From Streptomyces fumanus (lineage in GTDB: Bacteria > Actinomycetota > Actinomycetes > Streptomycetales > Streptomycetaceae): 64,000 nt of DNA. Position numbers and translations under genes: made by a program. Shown in pieces: positions 18,908 to 27,854 of this stretch (positions are counted from its first letter, which is position 1; each line of letters starts with the position of its first letter). The stretch lies in the NCBI RefSeq assembly GCF_014655295.1, contig NZ_BNBI01000008.1:406963-470962 (forward strand). Reading direction: 5' to 3'. The notes beneath the pieces are model-generated. The model was not told the origin of the DNA. It was given only the letters and a program-made list of their open reading frames with translations, and searched no databases.

Positions 18908-19113
18908 CCATCCGGGCTTGCGGCACATGTGTGCAGCGCCGCCCCGGGGCGGTACGTACCGGGGCATGTGCCCCGGCAGGGCGCGGCGGTCGCTTCGCAG
19001 TCATGTGACGGATCACGGCGAACCGCGGGTCGCGCAGGCTGGCAGCCCGGACGCCGTGCGCGTCCCACCGCCGACGCCGGCTCCCCGCCTCCTGAGCGAA
19101 AGGCTCGTCACCC

Positions 19114-20535
19114 ATGGTCTCCTCCCCTCCACCGCCGCTCGCGGTCGCGGCACCGCCCACCGCGAGGCTGGGCCGCGTCACGTTCATCGCCGCCGTGGCC
19201 GCCCTCGGCGGCTTCCTGTTCGGTTACGACAGTGCCGTCATCAACGGCGCGGTCACCGGCATCCAGCACCACTTCGGTGTGGGCGCGGGACGGACCGGCA
19301 CCATCGTCGCCGTGGCCCTCCTCGGCTCGGCACTGGGCGCGGCCGTCGCGGGCCGGCTCGCCGAGCGCGTCGGACGGCTCCGTGTCATGCGGGTGGCCGC
19401 CGTCCTCTTCGCCGTGTCCGCCGTCGGCTCAGCCCTGCCGTTCTCCGCCTGGGACCTGGGCGCCTGGCGTTTCGTCGGCGGCATCGCCATCGGCCTGGCC
19501 TCCCTGATCGGGCCCACCTACATCGCGGAGGTCGCGCCACCGGAGTACCGGGGCCGGCTCGCCTCCTTCCAGCAGGCCGCCATCGTCCTCGGCATCACCG
19601 CCTCCCAGCTCGTCAACTGGGCCATCGCCCAGGGCGCCGACGGGCGCAGCGAGGGCGCGCTCGGCCCCCTCGACGCCTGGCAGTGGATGCTGCTCGCGGC
19701 CTTCGTCCCCGCGGTCCTGTACTTCGTCCTGTCCACCCGCATCCCCGAGTCCCCGCACCACCTGGTGGCCCGGGGCCGGCTCGCGCAGGCCGCACGGGCG
19801 GTGCGGGACATCGAGGGCCCGGACACCGACGCGGACGCCCGGCTGGCGGAGATCGCCCGTTCGCTGCGTGACACTTACCAGCCCCGTGTCCGTGACCTGT
19901 TCGGCGGACGCGCCGGGCTGCTGCCGGTGGTGTGGGCCGGCATCGGCCTGGCGGTCTTCCAGCAGATGGTCGGCATCAACGTGATCTTCTACTACTCGTC
20001 CGTGCTGTGGCAGTCCGTCGGCATCGACCAGTCCGGGTCGCTGCTGATCAGCCTGTCCACGTCCGTCATCAACATCGTGGGCACGGTCGTCGCCATGCTG
20101 CTCATCGACCGGGTCGGCCGCCGGCCGCTGGCCCTGGCCGGCTCCCTGGGCATGGCCGTCTCCCTGGCGTTCGCGGCGTGGGCCTTCTCCGGCACCACCG
20201 GCAGCGGTGACGACATCGCTCTTCCGGACCTCCAGGCGGGCGTCGCGCTCGTCGCCGCGCACACCTTCGTGTTCTTCTTCGCGGCGTCCTGGGGCGTGGT
20301 GCTGTGGGTCATGGTGGGCGAGATGTTCCCGCTGCGCATCCGCGCGGCGGCGATCTCGGTGGCCACGGCCTTCAACTGGATCGCCAACTGGGCGGTGAGC
20401 GAGTCGTTCCCGGCGCTCTCCGAGTGGAACCTGTCGGCCGGGTACGTGATCTACGCTGTCTTCGCCCTGCTCTCGGCCTTCTTCGTGGCCTTCGCGGTCA
20501 CCGAGACCAAGGGCACCAGGCTGGGCGGCGGCTGA
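19114..20535 (+). CDS. MFS sugar porter (GlcP-like), 473 aa
   Basis: This is a twelve-helix major facilitator of the sugar porter family, importing a hexose or pentose with protons. Family signatures are all present: GGFLFGYDSAVINGA in helix 1, GRLAERVGRLRVM in loop 2-3, RFVGGIAIGLAS, PESPHHL before the central loop, a GINVIFYYSSVLWQS segment in helix 7, and a loop RVGRRPL. It resembles Streptomyces glucose permease GlcP in length and sequence pattern, but its substrate cannot be read from sequence. The ATG has GAAAGG upstream. It stands alone, divergent from SALP 1 and convergent with the SARP gene. Confidence 0.88.
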   Translation: MVSSPPPPLAVAAPPTARLGRVTFIAAVAALGGFLFGYDSAVINGAVTGIQHHFGVGAGRTGTIVAVALLGSALGAAVAGRLAERVGRLRVMRVAAVLFAVSAVGSALPFSAWDLGAWRFVGGIAIGLASLIGPTYIAEVAPPEYRGRLASFQQAAIVLGITASQLVNWAIAQGADGRSEGALGPLDAWQWMLLAAFVPAVLYFVLSTRIPESPHHLVARGRLAQAARAVRDIEGPDTDADARLAEIARSLRDTYQPRVRDLFGGRAGLLPVVWAGIGLAVFQQMVGINVIFYYSSVLWQSVGIDQSGSLLISLSTSVINIVGTVVAMLLIDRVGRRPLALAGSLGMAVSLAFAAWAFSGTTGSGDDIALPDLQAGVALVAAHTFVFFFAASWGVVLWVMVGEMFPLRIRAAAISVATAFNWIANWAVSESFPALSEWNLSAGYVIYAVFALLSAFFVAFAVTETKGTRLGGG

Positions 20536-20543
20536 GGCGGGCC

Positions 20544-20587
20544 CCGGCCGGTCCGTGCTTCATATCCCCCGTGCGGACCGGCCCGGG
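20544..20587. terminator. Bidirectional hairpin between convergent genes
   Basis: GGCCGGTCCG (20546-20555) pairs with CGGACCGGCC (20574-20583) around an 18-base loop, extended on both sides by GC pairs. It lies between the ends of the permease and SARP genes. Confidence 0.5.
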
Positions 20588-20605
20588 ACGGGGCCGCGGT
20601 CTCCG

Positions 20606-23566
20606 TCAACGCGGTGTCCGGGCCAGCCGTTCCCGGGCCGTGACGGCGACCGGCGCGTCCGGATCGTCCGTCAGCTCCAGCACCTCGTGCCACGCGCGGC
20701 GTGCCGCCTCGGGGGCGCCGGCTTCCAGATGCAGCTCCCCGAGGAGCAGCAGGTCCTCCGCCGCTCCGCTCACATGGCCCTGGCGACGGGCGAGCTCGAT
20801 GGCGCGCAGCCGGGCCGCGATCGCCGCCCCGAGGTCCCCGCGCCGCTGGTGCACCTTGCTCACCACGCCCAGGGCGGGCCCCTCTGCGTCGACCAGGCGT
20901 AAGCGCCGGGAGATGCCGAGCGATTCCTCGGCCAGCTCCAGAGCCCGGTTGGTGTTCCCCAGGTCCAGGTGCGCCTCACCCGCCCAGACCAGGGTGGTCG
21001 CCTCCAGGTACGGATGGCGATGGACGCGCAGCAGGCGCAGGGCCCGGTCCAGGTGTGCGAGGGCCCGCCCGGAGCTGCCCCGGGCGATGTACACGGAGCC
21101 GATGTTGCGGAGGGTGTGCACGAGTTCGAGGGTCATGCCGAGGCCCGCGAACGCGCGTTCCGCCTCGTGCAGGAGGGGCAGCGCGGCGTCGGTGTCGCCC
21201 CGGAAGAGCAGGGCGCCCGCCAGCCCCCGGCACGTCCGCGCGATCCCCTCGGTGTCCCCGGCCCGCCGGGCCGCCACCAGGGCGCCGCCCATGCCGGCCG
21301 CCCATTCCTGCCACAGGCCGAGCCGCTGCTGGAAGAGCTGCATCGACACGGCCGTCTCCCACGCGGCACGGGCGTCACCGCGTGCCGCCATCTCCTGCAC
21401 GAGGGTGTTGAGGACCGGCCGCTCGGCGCCGAACCAGGCCATGGCGGCGGCCTCGTCGGACAAGGACTCGACCTGGACGCCGTCCAGCGGTGGGGGCGGC
21501 TCGGGTTCGTACACCCTGGACCGCAGCAGCCGGTTGGCCGCGCTCACCGTCTGCCGGTAGTGGTCGTGCAGCCGCGACAGCGCGGCCGCGCGCGCCGCGC
21601 CGCCGGAGCCGCCCAGCTCGCTCGCGTAGGCGAGGATCAGGTCGTGGAACCGGTACCGGTCGCGTCGCAGCACCGTCAGCAGCCGGGCGCGTACCAGCTC
21701 GCCGACGGCCGCGGCGGTGTCCGGCAGGGTGGTGCCCGCGAGGCTCGCCAGGGCGCTCACGCTCGCGTCGTCGCCCGGGTGCAGCGGCAGGAGCCGGAAG
21801 AGGCGGGCGGCCGGTTCGGACAGCGTGCGGTAGGACCACGAGAAGACGGCGCGCACGTCGTTGTCGAGGTGGTCGTCGCTGAAGCCCTCCAGGCTCCGGC
21901 CCGCGCGGGCCAGTTCCGCCGCGATCCGCGGCAGCGGGTGCTCCGGGTACGACGCGGCGCGGGCGGCGACGATGGCCACGGCCAGGGGCAGCCTGCCGCA
22001 GCGGTCGACGATCCGCCGCACGGAGGTGTCGTCCAGGTCCGTCCTGAGCCCCTTGACACGTTCGACGAAGGCCGCCGCGGCCTCGTCGGCGGAGAGCGCC
22101 TCCAGCGTCGTCAGCCGGGCGCCGTGCGAGGCGGCCAGCCCGGTCAGCCGGGCCCGGCTGGTCACGATGACCATGCACTCCGGCGTGCCGGGCAGCAGCG
22201 GTGCGATCTGCTCGGCGCTCCAGGCGTTGTCCAGGACCACCAGCACCCGGCGGCCGGCCAGGACGCTGCGGTACAGCGCGGCGCGCGCGTCCAGGGTGTC
22301 CGGCATCCGCTGCCGGGGGACGTCGAAGGCCCCCAGGAACCCGGCGAGGACCTCGTGGGGGTCGGCCGGATCGCCGTTGGGGGTGAAGCCGCGCAGGTCG
22401 ACGTAGAGCTGTCCGTCGGGGAAGTCGGGCACGGCGCGGTGCGCCACGTGCACGGCCAGAGCGGTCTTGCCGACGCCGGGGATGCCGTCGATGGCGAGGA
22501 CGCGCAGGGCACCGCCGCGCTCTCCCGCCAGTGCGACCGCCTGCCGCACCGCCTCCCGGCGGCCGGTGAAGCAGGCCAGGTCGGCCGGGAGCTGCGAGGG
22601 CGTCAGGGGAGCGGCGGCGGGCCGTTGGGCCGGCCGGTCGTCCCGGCCCGTGCCGTCGGCGTGACCGCCCGCCCCGGCCGCCGTGGCCGCCCGCCCCCGC
22701 AGGAGGTGTTCGTACGCCGCGGACAGTTCGCGGCCGGGGTCGACCCCCAGTTCCTCCGCCAGGCGGTGGCGGACGTCCTGGTAGAGGGAGACGGCCTCGG
22801 CCTGCTTTCCGTCGTCGGCGAGGGCGAGCAGCAGGTGGGAGACCAGGGCCTCGTCCAGCGGATGGCGCTCCACGGCTTGGCGCAGCGGGGTCAGGACGGC
22901 CGGCGCGCGCCCGCAGCGGACGGCCGTCTCGGCCGCCTCGCAGACCACGGACACGTACTCGTGCTCCAGCATCACGAACGTGGGATGGCTCCGGCCGACG
23001 GGTTCGAGACCCGCGGCGCAGCGGTCCTGCCACAGCCCGAGGGCGGTGACGTAGAGGTCCACGGCCGCGGCCGGTTCGCCGGCCCTGCCTGCCTCGCGGG
23101 CCCGGTCGGCCAGGTCCCTGAACCGCAGCAGGTCGAGGCTGTCCGCGTCGACCCGGAGGCGGTAGCCGCCGGCCTGCCGGGTGAGCCACCGCCCCGCCGA
23201 CCTGGCGGGAAGATCCGGTTCCAGCAGCCGGCGCAGGGCGCCGATGTACCGGTGCACCGAGTTCGCGGCACTGGCCGGCGGCCGGTCCTGCCACAGCAGC
23301 TCGATGAACTCGGCCAGGGGGACCGGCCGGCCCCCGCGCGCGAGCAGCGCCGCCAGGACGAGCCGTTGCTGCTTCGGCCGGACCGGCAGTTCGTCGTCGC
23401 CGCGCCAGACCCGGACCGGGCCGAGGACCGAGAAGCGGACCGCCGTCCGGTCCCGCGGTGCCGGGCCGGCGGGCGCGGTGGAGGACACCGGAGCGGGAGC
23501 CGGATCGCCCGTCACGGATCGGGGCCTGGGCAACGGTGGTCTCCCCTCGGACGTCGGCTGGTGCAC
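20606..23566 (-). CDS. SARP/AfsR-type regulator with NB-ARC and TPR domains, 986 aa
   Basis: Domains in order: OmpR-like winged helix (about 45-135, FSVLGPVRVWRGDDELPVRP and LLARGGRPV), bacterial transcriptional activator domain (about 140-290, ending DVRHRLAEELGVDPG), NB-ARC ATPase (Walker A GIPGVGKTALA near 363, Walker B VLVVLDNAW, VIVTSRARL), and TPR-like repeats (about 680-980). This is the AfsR layout. SARPs bind direct repeats 11 bp apart next to the -10 box and activate secondary metabolism or development. The GTG at 23566 is the longest start; an in-frame TTG at 23533 after GAGGGGAGA is at least as good. Its promoter shares an operator with the TetR gene at 13745. The TTCCAC repeats at four genes in this window are candidate targets. 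Confidence 0.9.
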   Translation of the reverse strand: MHQPTSEGRPPLPRPRSVTGDPAPAPVSSTAPAGPAPRDRTAVRFSVLGPVRVWRGDDELPVRPKQQRLVLAALLARGGRPVPLAEFIELLWQDRPPASAANSVHRYIGALRRLLEPDLPARSAGRWLTRQAGGYRLRVDADSLDLLRFRDLADRAREAGRAGEPAAAVDLYVTALGLWQDRCAAGLEPVGRSHPTFVMLEHEYVSVVCEAAETAVRCGRAPAVLTPLRQAVERHPLDEALVSHLLLALADDGKQAEAVSLYQDVRHRLAEELGVDPGRELSAAYEHLLRGRAATAAGAGGHADGTGRDDRPAQRPAAAPLTPSQLPADLACFTGRREAVRQAVALAGERGGALRVLAIDGIPGVGKTALAVHVAHRAVPDFPDGQLYVDLRGFTPNGDPADPHEVLAGFLGAFDVPRQRMPDTLDARAALYRSVLAGRRVLVVLDNAWSAEQIAPLLPGTPECMVIVTSRARLTGLAASHGARLTTLEALSADEAAAAFVERVKGLRTDLDDTSVRRIVDRCGRLPLAVAIVAARAASYPEHPLPRIAAELARAGRSLEGFSDDHLDNDVRAVFSWSYRTLSEPAARLFRLLPLHPGDDASVSALASLAGTTLPDTAAAVGELVRARLLTVLRRDRYRFHDLILAYASELGGSGGAARAAALSRLHDHYRQTVSAANRLLRSRVYEPEPPPPLDGVQVESLSDEAAAMAWFGAERPVLNTLVQEMAARGDARAAWETAVSMQLFQQRLGLWQEWAAGMGGALVAARRAGDTEGIARTCRGLAGALLFRGDTDAALPLLHEAERAFAGLGMTLELVHTLRNIGSVYIARGSSGRALAHLDRALRLLRVHRHPYLEATTLVWAGEAHLDLGNTNRALELAEESLGISRRLRLVDAEGPALGVVSKVHQRRGDLGAAIAARLRAIELARRQGHVSGAAEDLLLLGELHLEAGAPEAARRAWHEVLELTDDPDAPVAVTARERLARTPR

Positions 23567-23973
23567 AGTCGCTGTTCGACCGGGCGGAGACGGCCGTGCC
23601 GGGCAGTGCTGTGAACGCGAGTGTGACAGTGCGAATATGGCCGGTCAGTTTGACGGGTGTCAAATGGTCCGCCACTGCCGCGGACCCCGTCGTCCGCGCT
23701 CGGCGGGCGTACGGCTTCCCCGGCCTCAAGCGCGAATATAGGTCGGTCGGGCAGCGGCCGTATAAGTAACCTGACTGGTCTGCCGTCGGCCCGGGAGGCC
23801 CACTGGTCGTCCGGCCGCGTCCCGGCCCCGCGCCTCCGGTCGCCAGAGGCGGGGAGGGACGTTCCCCGCGTAAGCGCCGAAGAGTGCGAGCGGTGGCGAA
23901 CCGCAGAAAACCGCTTGATAGTGTCGCGCCCCCAACGATCTTCGAGTCCTTTGGGACGCGGCGGGAAGGAGCC
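23567..23973. other. 407-base divergent regulatory region between SARP and LAL genes
   Basis: It holds the SARP promoter (23634-23664). A second block CGAATATAGGTCGGTC near 23733 partly repeats that promoter's CGAATATGGCCGGTC. TATAAGT lies near 23761 and GATAGT near 23920, the latter about 50 bases before the LAL start, as possible -10 boxes. No type A or type B promoter is evident for the LAL gene. Confidence 0.5.
23634..23664 (-). promoter_or_regulatory. SARP promoter with palindromic operator
   Basis: Read on the minus strand: TTGACA (23658-23663), 18 bases, CATATT (23634-23639). The -35 box is embedded in the palindrome TTTGAC-N4-GTCAAA (23649-23664). The stretch ACCGGCCATATT is identical to that of the TetR promoter at 13727-13738. 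Confidence 0.65.
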
Positions 23974-26763
23974 ATGGTGACCGGCGGCGAGCAGGCCCCG
24001 CCGACGACGGAGATCTTCGGCCGCGACGCCGAACTGTCCCGTCTGCGCGACTTCGTCCTCACCCCCCGGCGGGAAGGGCCCCCGTCCCTGGTCCTCCTGG
24101 GGGAGGCCGGGACCGGCAAGAGCACCCTCCTCGACGCGGCGGCCCAGGAGGCCGCGGCGCACGGCAGGCGCGTACTGCGGTGCACCGGGCACGAAGGCGA
24201 GCGGGAACTCGCCTTCGCCGCGCTGCACCAGATGCTGGCCCCCCTGCTGCCGGAGGCGGCCGGTCTGCCGGACGCCCAGCGCCGTGCGCTGCTGGGCGCC
24301 TTCGGACGCGCCGAGAACGCGCCGCCGGCGGCCGACGACCGGCCCGAGCGGCTCCTGATCAACCTCGCCGCGCTCACCCTGCTGTCCGACGCCGCCGCCC
24401 GCCGGCCGGTGCTCCTCGTCGCCGACGACGCGCAGTGGATCGACGCCTGCTCCCTGGACGCGCTGGCCTTCGTCGCGCGCCGGGTGACCGGTGAGCCGGT
24501 GACCCTGCTGTCGGGCGTACGGGGCGACACCGTGCCCCGGCAGTTCGGGACCGACTTCGTGCGCCTGCCGGTACGGCCACTGGACGACCGGGCGGCCGAG
24601 CGGCTGCTCGACGCCCAGCCGCACGCCCCGCGCGGCCCGCTGCGCGAGCGCGTCCTGCGGCAGGCCGACGGCAATCCGCTGGCGCTGGTGGAACTGGCCC
24701 GGGCCGGCGCCGGGGACCCGGCGGCCCGGCCCGTCGGACCGGTCGGCGCCCTGCCGCTCACCGAACGCCTGGAGGGCGTGTTCGCCGAGCGGCTGGCGGG
24801 GCTGCCGCCGCTGACCCGCCGGATCCTGCTGTACGCGGCCGCCGCGGACGCCCCGGACATGCCGGCCGCGCTCCTGGCCGCCTCCGCCTCCGGGGGGCCG
24901 GACGCGTGGTCGGTGGCGGAGCAGGCCGGCCTGGTGCGGGTGGAGAGCGGCCGGGTCGTCTTCCGGCACCCGCTGGTGCGGTCGGCCGTCTACGGCTCGG
25001 CCCCCTTCGAGGAGCGCCGGCAGGCGCACCTCGCACTCGCCGGCCTGCTGAGCGACGACCCCGACCGGCAGGCATGGCACCGGGCGGCCGCCACCCTGGT
25101 CCCGGACGAGGACATCGCGGCGGCGCTGGTGCGGACGGCGGGGCGCGCACGGCGACGCGGCGGCTACCGGGTGGCCGCCGCGGCCCTGGAGCGGGCCGCG
25201 GAACTGAGCCCGGACGGTCAGGCACGGGCCCGGCGGCTGCTGGACGCCTGCGACCTGGCGATGAACGCGGGTGAGCCCCTGTGGGTGGAGAAGCTGGCGG
25301 GCGGGGTCGCGGCGGCCACCGACGACCGGGCGATGCTCAGGTCGGCCACCCTGTGGACGGGCTGGGCGCTCGCCGCCACCACCCGGCAGAAGGCCGCGCT
25401 GTCCCACCTGCTGCCCCTGGCGGACGAGACGGTGGACCGGGCGCCGGACGCGGCGCTGGTCGCCCTCGGGCACGCCGCCATCATCGCCTACAACACCGGT
25501 GACGACACCTACCGGCAGCGCATGCTCGGGCTCCTGGCGCGCATCCCCGTCGACGTGGGCAACGACCACGACCAGCTCTGGACCCGCGCCTGCTGCGACC
25601 CTCACGGGGACCGCGAGGGGCTGCTCGCGTTCCTCCGGGACTGTCTGGCGCGGCCGGAGCGGAACGCCGAGCAACTGACCGTGCTGGGCGCCGGTGCGTG
25701 GGTCCTGGACGAGACCACCGTCGCGGTCCGGCTGCTCGGCGAGGCGATGGAACGGCTCAACGCCGTGACCACGGCCGGGTCCAACGCCACCCTCGGGCAG
25801 GCGCTCGCCCTGGCCCAGTTCGAGGCCGGTGCCTGGGAGGCCGCCTGGTCCTGCGCCGAGGACGCCCGGCGGGTCGCCGCCGAGAACGGCCTCGACATGG
25901 CGGGCCGCGCCGCGATGTACGTCACCTCGGCCCTGCTGGCGCTGCGCGGCCGGGCCGGCGAGGCCAGGGAGATGATCGACCGGGCCGTGGCCGGGGTGGA
26001 CCCGGCCCAGGGCCGCGCCCTCTGGGTCCGCGCCCGCTGGGTCCGCGCGCTCGTGGCCGGCGTCGAGGGCAACCACCCACTGGAGTACGAACTGCTGCGC
26101 GGACTGTTCACCGTCGGACCCGAGCCGAGCCCCGTGCACTACCACGCGTCCTACTACGCGCTCGGTGATCTCGCCGCAGCCGCCGTGCGGGTCGGCAAGC
26201 GGCAGGACGCGGCAAAGGTGCTGGCCGCGGCGCGGCGGCGGCTGGACGGGCGGATGTCCCCGCGGCTGCTGCTGCTCACCCGCCGGGCCGAGGCCGTCCT
26301 CGCCGAGGACGACCGGGCGGCGGAGCTGTTCGGGGCCGCGCTCGGCGATTCCGCCACGGAACAGTGGCCCTTCGAGCGGGCGGTCGTCCAGCTCGAGTAC
26401 GGGCAGTGGCTGCGGCGCAGACGGCGTACGGGGGAGGCGCGCACGGAGCTGTCCCGGGCACTCACCGTCTTCGAAGCGCTGAACGCGCGGCCGTGGGAGG
26501 AGCGGACCGCCGCCGAACTGCGGGCCTGCGGTGTCGCCGTGCGCGGGGGCGACGGTGCCTCGCGGGGAATCGACCGGCTCACGCCCCAGCAGTTGCAGAT
26601 CGCCCGGCTGGCGGCCACGGGGCTGACCAACCGGCAGATAGGGGAGCGGCTGCTGCTCTCCGCCCGCACCATCGGTTTCCACCTGTACCAGACGTATCCG
26701 AAGCTGGGCATCACCAACCGGGCGCAACTGCGCGACGCGCTCGGTGACACGGGGACGCCCTGA
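23974..26763 (+). CDS. LuxR-family LAL regulator, 929 aa
   Basis: Walker A GEAGTGKSTLLDAA is near residue 43 and Walker B VLLVADDAQWIDACSLDAL near 145. A TPR-like middle follows, and a C-terminal LuxR helix-turn-helix (LTPQQLQIARLAATGLTNRQI, RTIGFHLYQTYPKLGI). The ATG at 23974 was chosen over in-frame codons from 23884 because GGAAGGAG lies 6 bases upstream and the conserved ATPase start follows. It is divergent from the SARP gene, sharing a 407-base regulatory region, and convergent with a metallo-hydrolase 14 bases away. No type A core was found at its promoter, unlike two of the other LAL genes. Confidence 0.9.
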   Translation: MVTGGEQAPPTTEIFGRDAELSRLRDFVLTPRREGPPSLVLLGEAGTGKSTLLDAAAQEAAAHGRRVLRCTGHEGERELAFAALHQMLAPLLPEAAGLPDAQRRALLGAFGRAENAPPAADDRPERLLINLAALTLLSDAAARRPVLLVADDAQWIDACSLDALAFVARRVTGEPVTLLSGVRGDTVPRQFGTDFVRLPVRPLDDRAAERLLDAQPHAPRGPLRERVLRQADGNPLALVELARAGAGDPAARPVGPVGALPLTERLEGVFAERLAGLPPLTRRILLYAAAADAPDMPAALLAASASGGPDAWSVAEQAGLVRVESGRVVFRHPLVRSAVYGSAPFEERRQAHLALAGLLSDDPDRQAWHRAAATLVPDEDIAAALVRTAGRARRRGGYRVAAAALERAAELSPDGQARARRLLDACDLAMNAGEPLWVEKLAGGVAAATDDRAMLRSATLWTGWALAATTRQKAALSHLLPLADETVDRAPDAALVALGHAAIIAYNTGDDTYRQRMLGLLARIPVDVGNDHDQLWTRACCDPHGDREGLLAFLRDCLARPERNAEQLTVLGAGAWVLDETTVAVRLLGEAMERLNAVTTAGSNATLGQALALAQFEAGAWEAAWSCAEDARRVAAENGLDMAGRAAMYVTSALLALRGRAGEAREMIDRAVAGVDPAQGRALWVRARWVRALVAGVEGNHPLEYELLRGLFTVGPEPSPVHYHASYYALGDLAAAAVRVGKRQDAAKVLAAARRRLDGRMSPRLLLLTRRAEAVLAEDDRAAELFGAALGDSATEQWPFERAVVQLEYGQWLRRRRRTGEARTELSRALTVFEALNARPWEERTAAELRACGVAVRGGDGASRGIDRLTPQQLQIARLAATGLTNRQIGERLLLSARTIGFHLYQTYPKLGITNRAQLRDALGDTGTP

Positions 26764-26777
26764 GGACGCCGCGGAGG

Positions 26778-27629
26778 TCAGTCCCCCGGCGGGAACTGGG
26801 CGGCTGCGGAGACGTACAGGGTGTAGGGGTTGCCGCGGTCTCCGTGCGCCCGGTTCATCGCCCGGACCACGTCGCGGGCATCGGCGCCGGCCTCCACCGC
26901 CGCCTCGAAGTCGGTCAGGTAGCGGCGGGAGGCGGCGATGACGGCGGCGGCGTCCCGGTCGTCGGCGCCGGGGGGCTGGTGGCCGGCGACCAGCCGGGCC
27001 GGCCGGAGCGCCTCCAGCGTGTCCAGGGCCCCGAGCCAGCGCTCGCGCGCTCGGCTGTCTGTCTGCGCCAGCCACATGTGGATGCCGTTGTAGGCGACGT
27101 CGCCGCCCACCACGGCGTCGAGGTCCGGGACGTGCAGGACGGTCGACGGGTCGGTGTCGCTCTGCCCGACCCGTACCGGCCTCAGCTCGTGTCCTTCCAG
27201 CTCGATGACGTCCCCCGTCAGCGCCCGGGGTGCCACGGGCGCGGCCGGCAGGGCCCCGGGGAACAGTGACTCCCAGTACGCCAGGACCGGCCCGGTGAGC
27301 TGCGCCTCGGCGTGCGGCACGACCTCGGGCAGCGCCACCGCGACGGCCTCGGGGAAGGCGTCCAGCACGACCGGCAGGCCGAGGAAGTGGTCGGCGTGGC
27401 CGTGGGTGACGTAGACGGTCGTGAGGACCTTGCCGGTGGCGCGGACGAAGTCGGCCAGGCGGTGTGCCTCGGCGACGGTGATGAGCGCGTCGACGAGCAC
27501 GGCCTCCCGCCGGCCGTGGACGAGCGTCGCCGTACTGGCCGGCCAGGTCGCTCCCACGCCGCTGTCCCAGCCCGGTGCCGTGGCGGCGATGGGCTTGTAG
27601 TCACTGGTGAAGACGTCGATGGCCAGCAT
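26778..27629 (-). CDS. Metallo-beta-lactamase-fold hydrolase, 283 aa
   Basis: The metal-binding signature THGHADHFLG (about 75-84) is complete, and further ligands are plausible in VVGGDVAYNGIH (Asp near 175) and VAGHQPPG (His near 215). Proteins of this type hydrolyse thioesters, lactones or similar small molecules; the substrate is not evident. No signal peptide, so cytoplasmic. The start MLAIDVF at 27629 was chosen because upstream in-frame residues are low-complexity and arginine-rich. A type B (TTCCAC-repeat) promoter lies about 140 bases upstream. Confidence 0.82.
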   Translation of the reverse strand: MLAIDVFTSDYKPIAATAPGWDSGVGATWPASTATLVHGRREAVLVDALITVAEAHRLADFVRATGKVLTTVYVTHGHADHFLGLPVVLDAFPEAVAVALPEVVPHAEAQLTGPVLAYWESLFPGALPAAPVAPRALTGDVIELEGHELRPVRVGQSDTDPSTVLHVPDLDAVVGGDVAYNGIHMWLAQTDSRARERWLGALDTLEALRPARLVAGHQPPGADDRDAAAVIAASRRYLTDFEAAVEAGADARDVVRAMNRAHGDRGNPYTLYVSAAAQFPPGD

Positions 27630-27773
27630 GGCGTGGGCTCCGTTCGTCGGCGGACCGGCGTGGCCGCGGGTGCCGGTCCGCCGACGGCGGACGGTGCGGT
27701 GACCGGGTCGGCCCCGACGGCCGCGCACGGGGCGGCGGCCGGGGGGATACGGCGCGGGTGCGCCGCCTCGGCC

Positions 27774-27806
27774 ACCCTAGGCACCGGAAGTGGAAGGACT
27801 GTGGAG
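27774..27806 (-). promoter_or_regulatory. Type B (SARP-like) promoter of the hydrolase 26778
   Basis: Read on the minus strand: CTCCAC (27801-27806) and TTCCAC (27790-27795) are 11 bp apart. Ten bases follow to the -10 box TAGGGT (27774-27779). Confidence 0.6.
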
Positions 27807-27854
27807 TGTCGCGTCCGCGCCCTCCCCGTGGTGCCCAGGACGGCCCCGGGACCG

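Noticed and set aside
18171..19187. Minus-strand frame from 19187 running through the SALP 1 region to 18045
   Set aside because: It overlaps a well-supported SsgA-like gene and two promoters; only the last part near 18170 may be real, as the true start of the GNAT gene.
23761..23799. Type A-like site GTAACCTGAC upstream of the LAL gene at 23974
   Set aside because: Left half-site and SGAT extension do not match, and the -10 candidate is poor and distant from the start.
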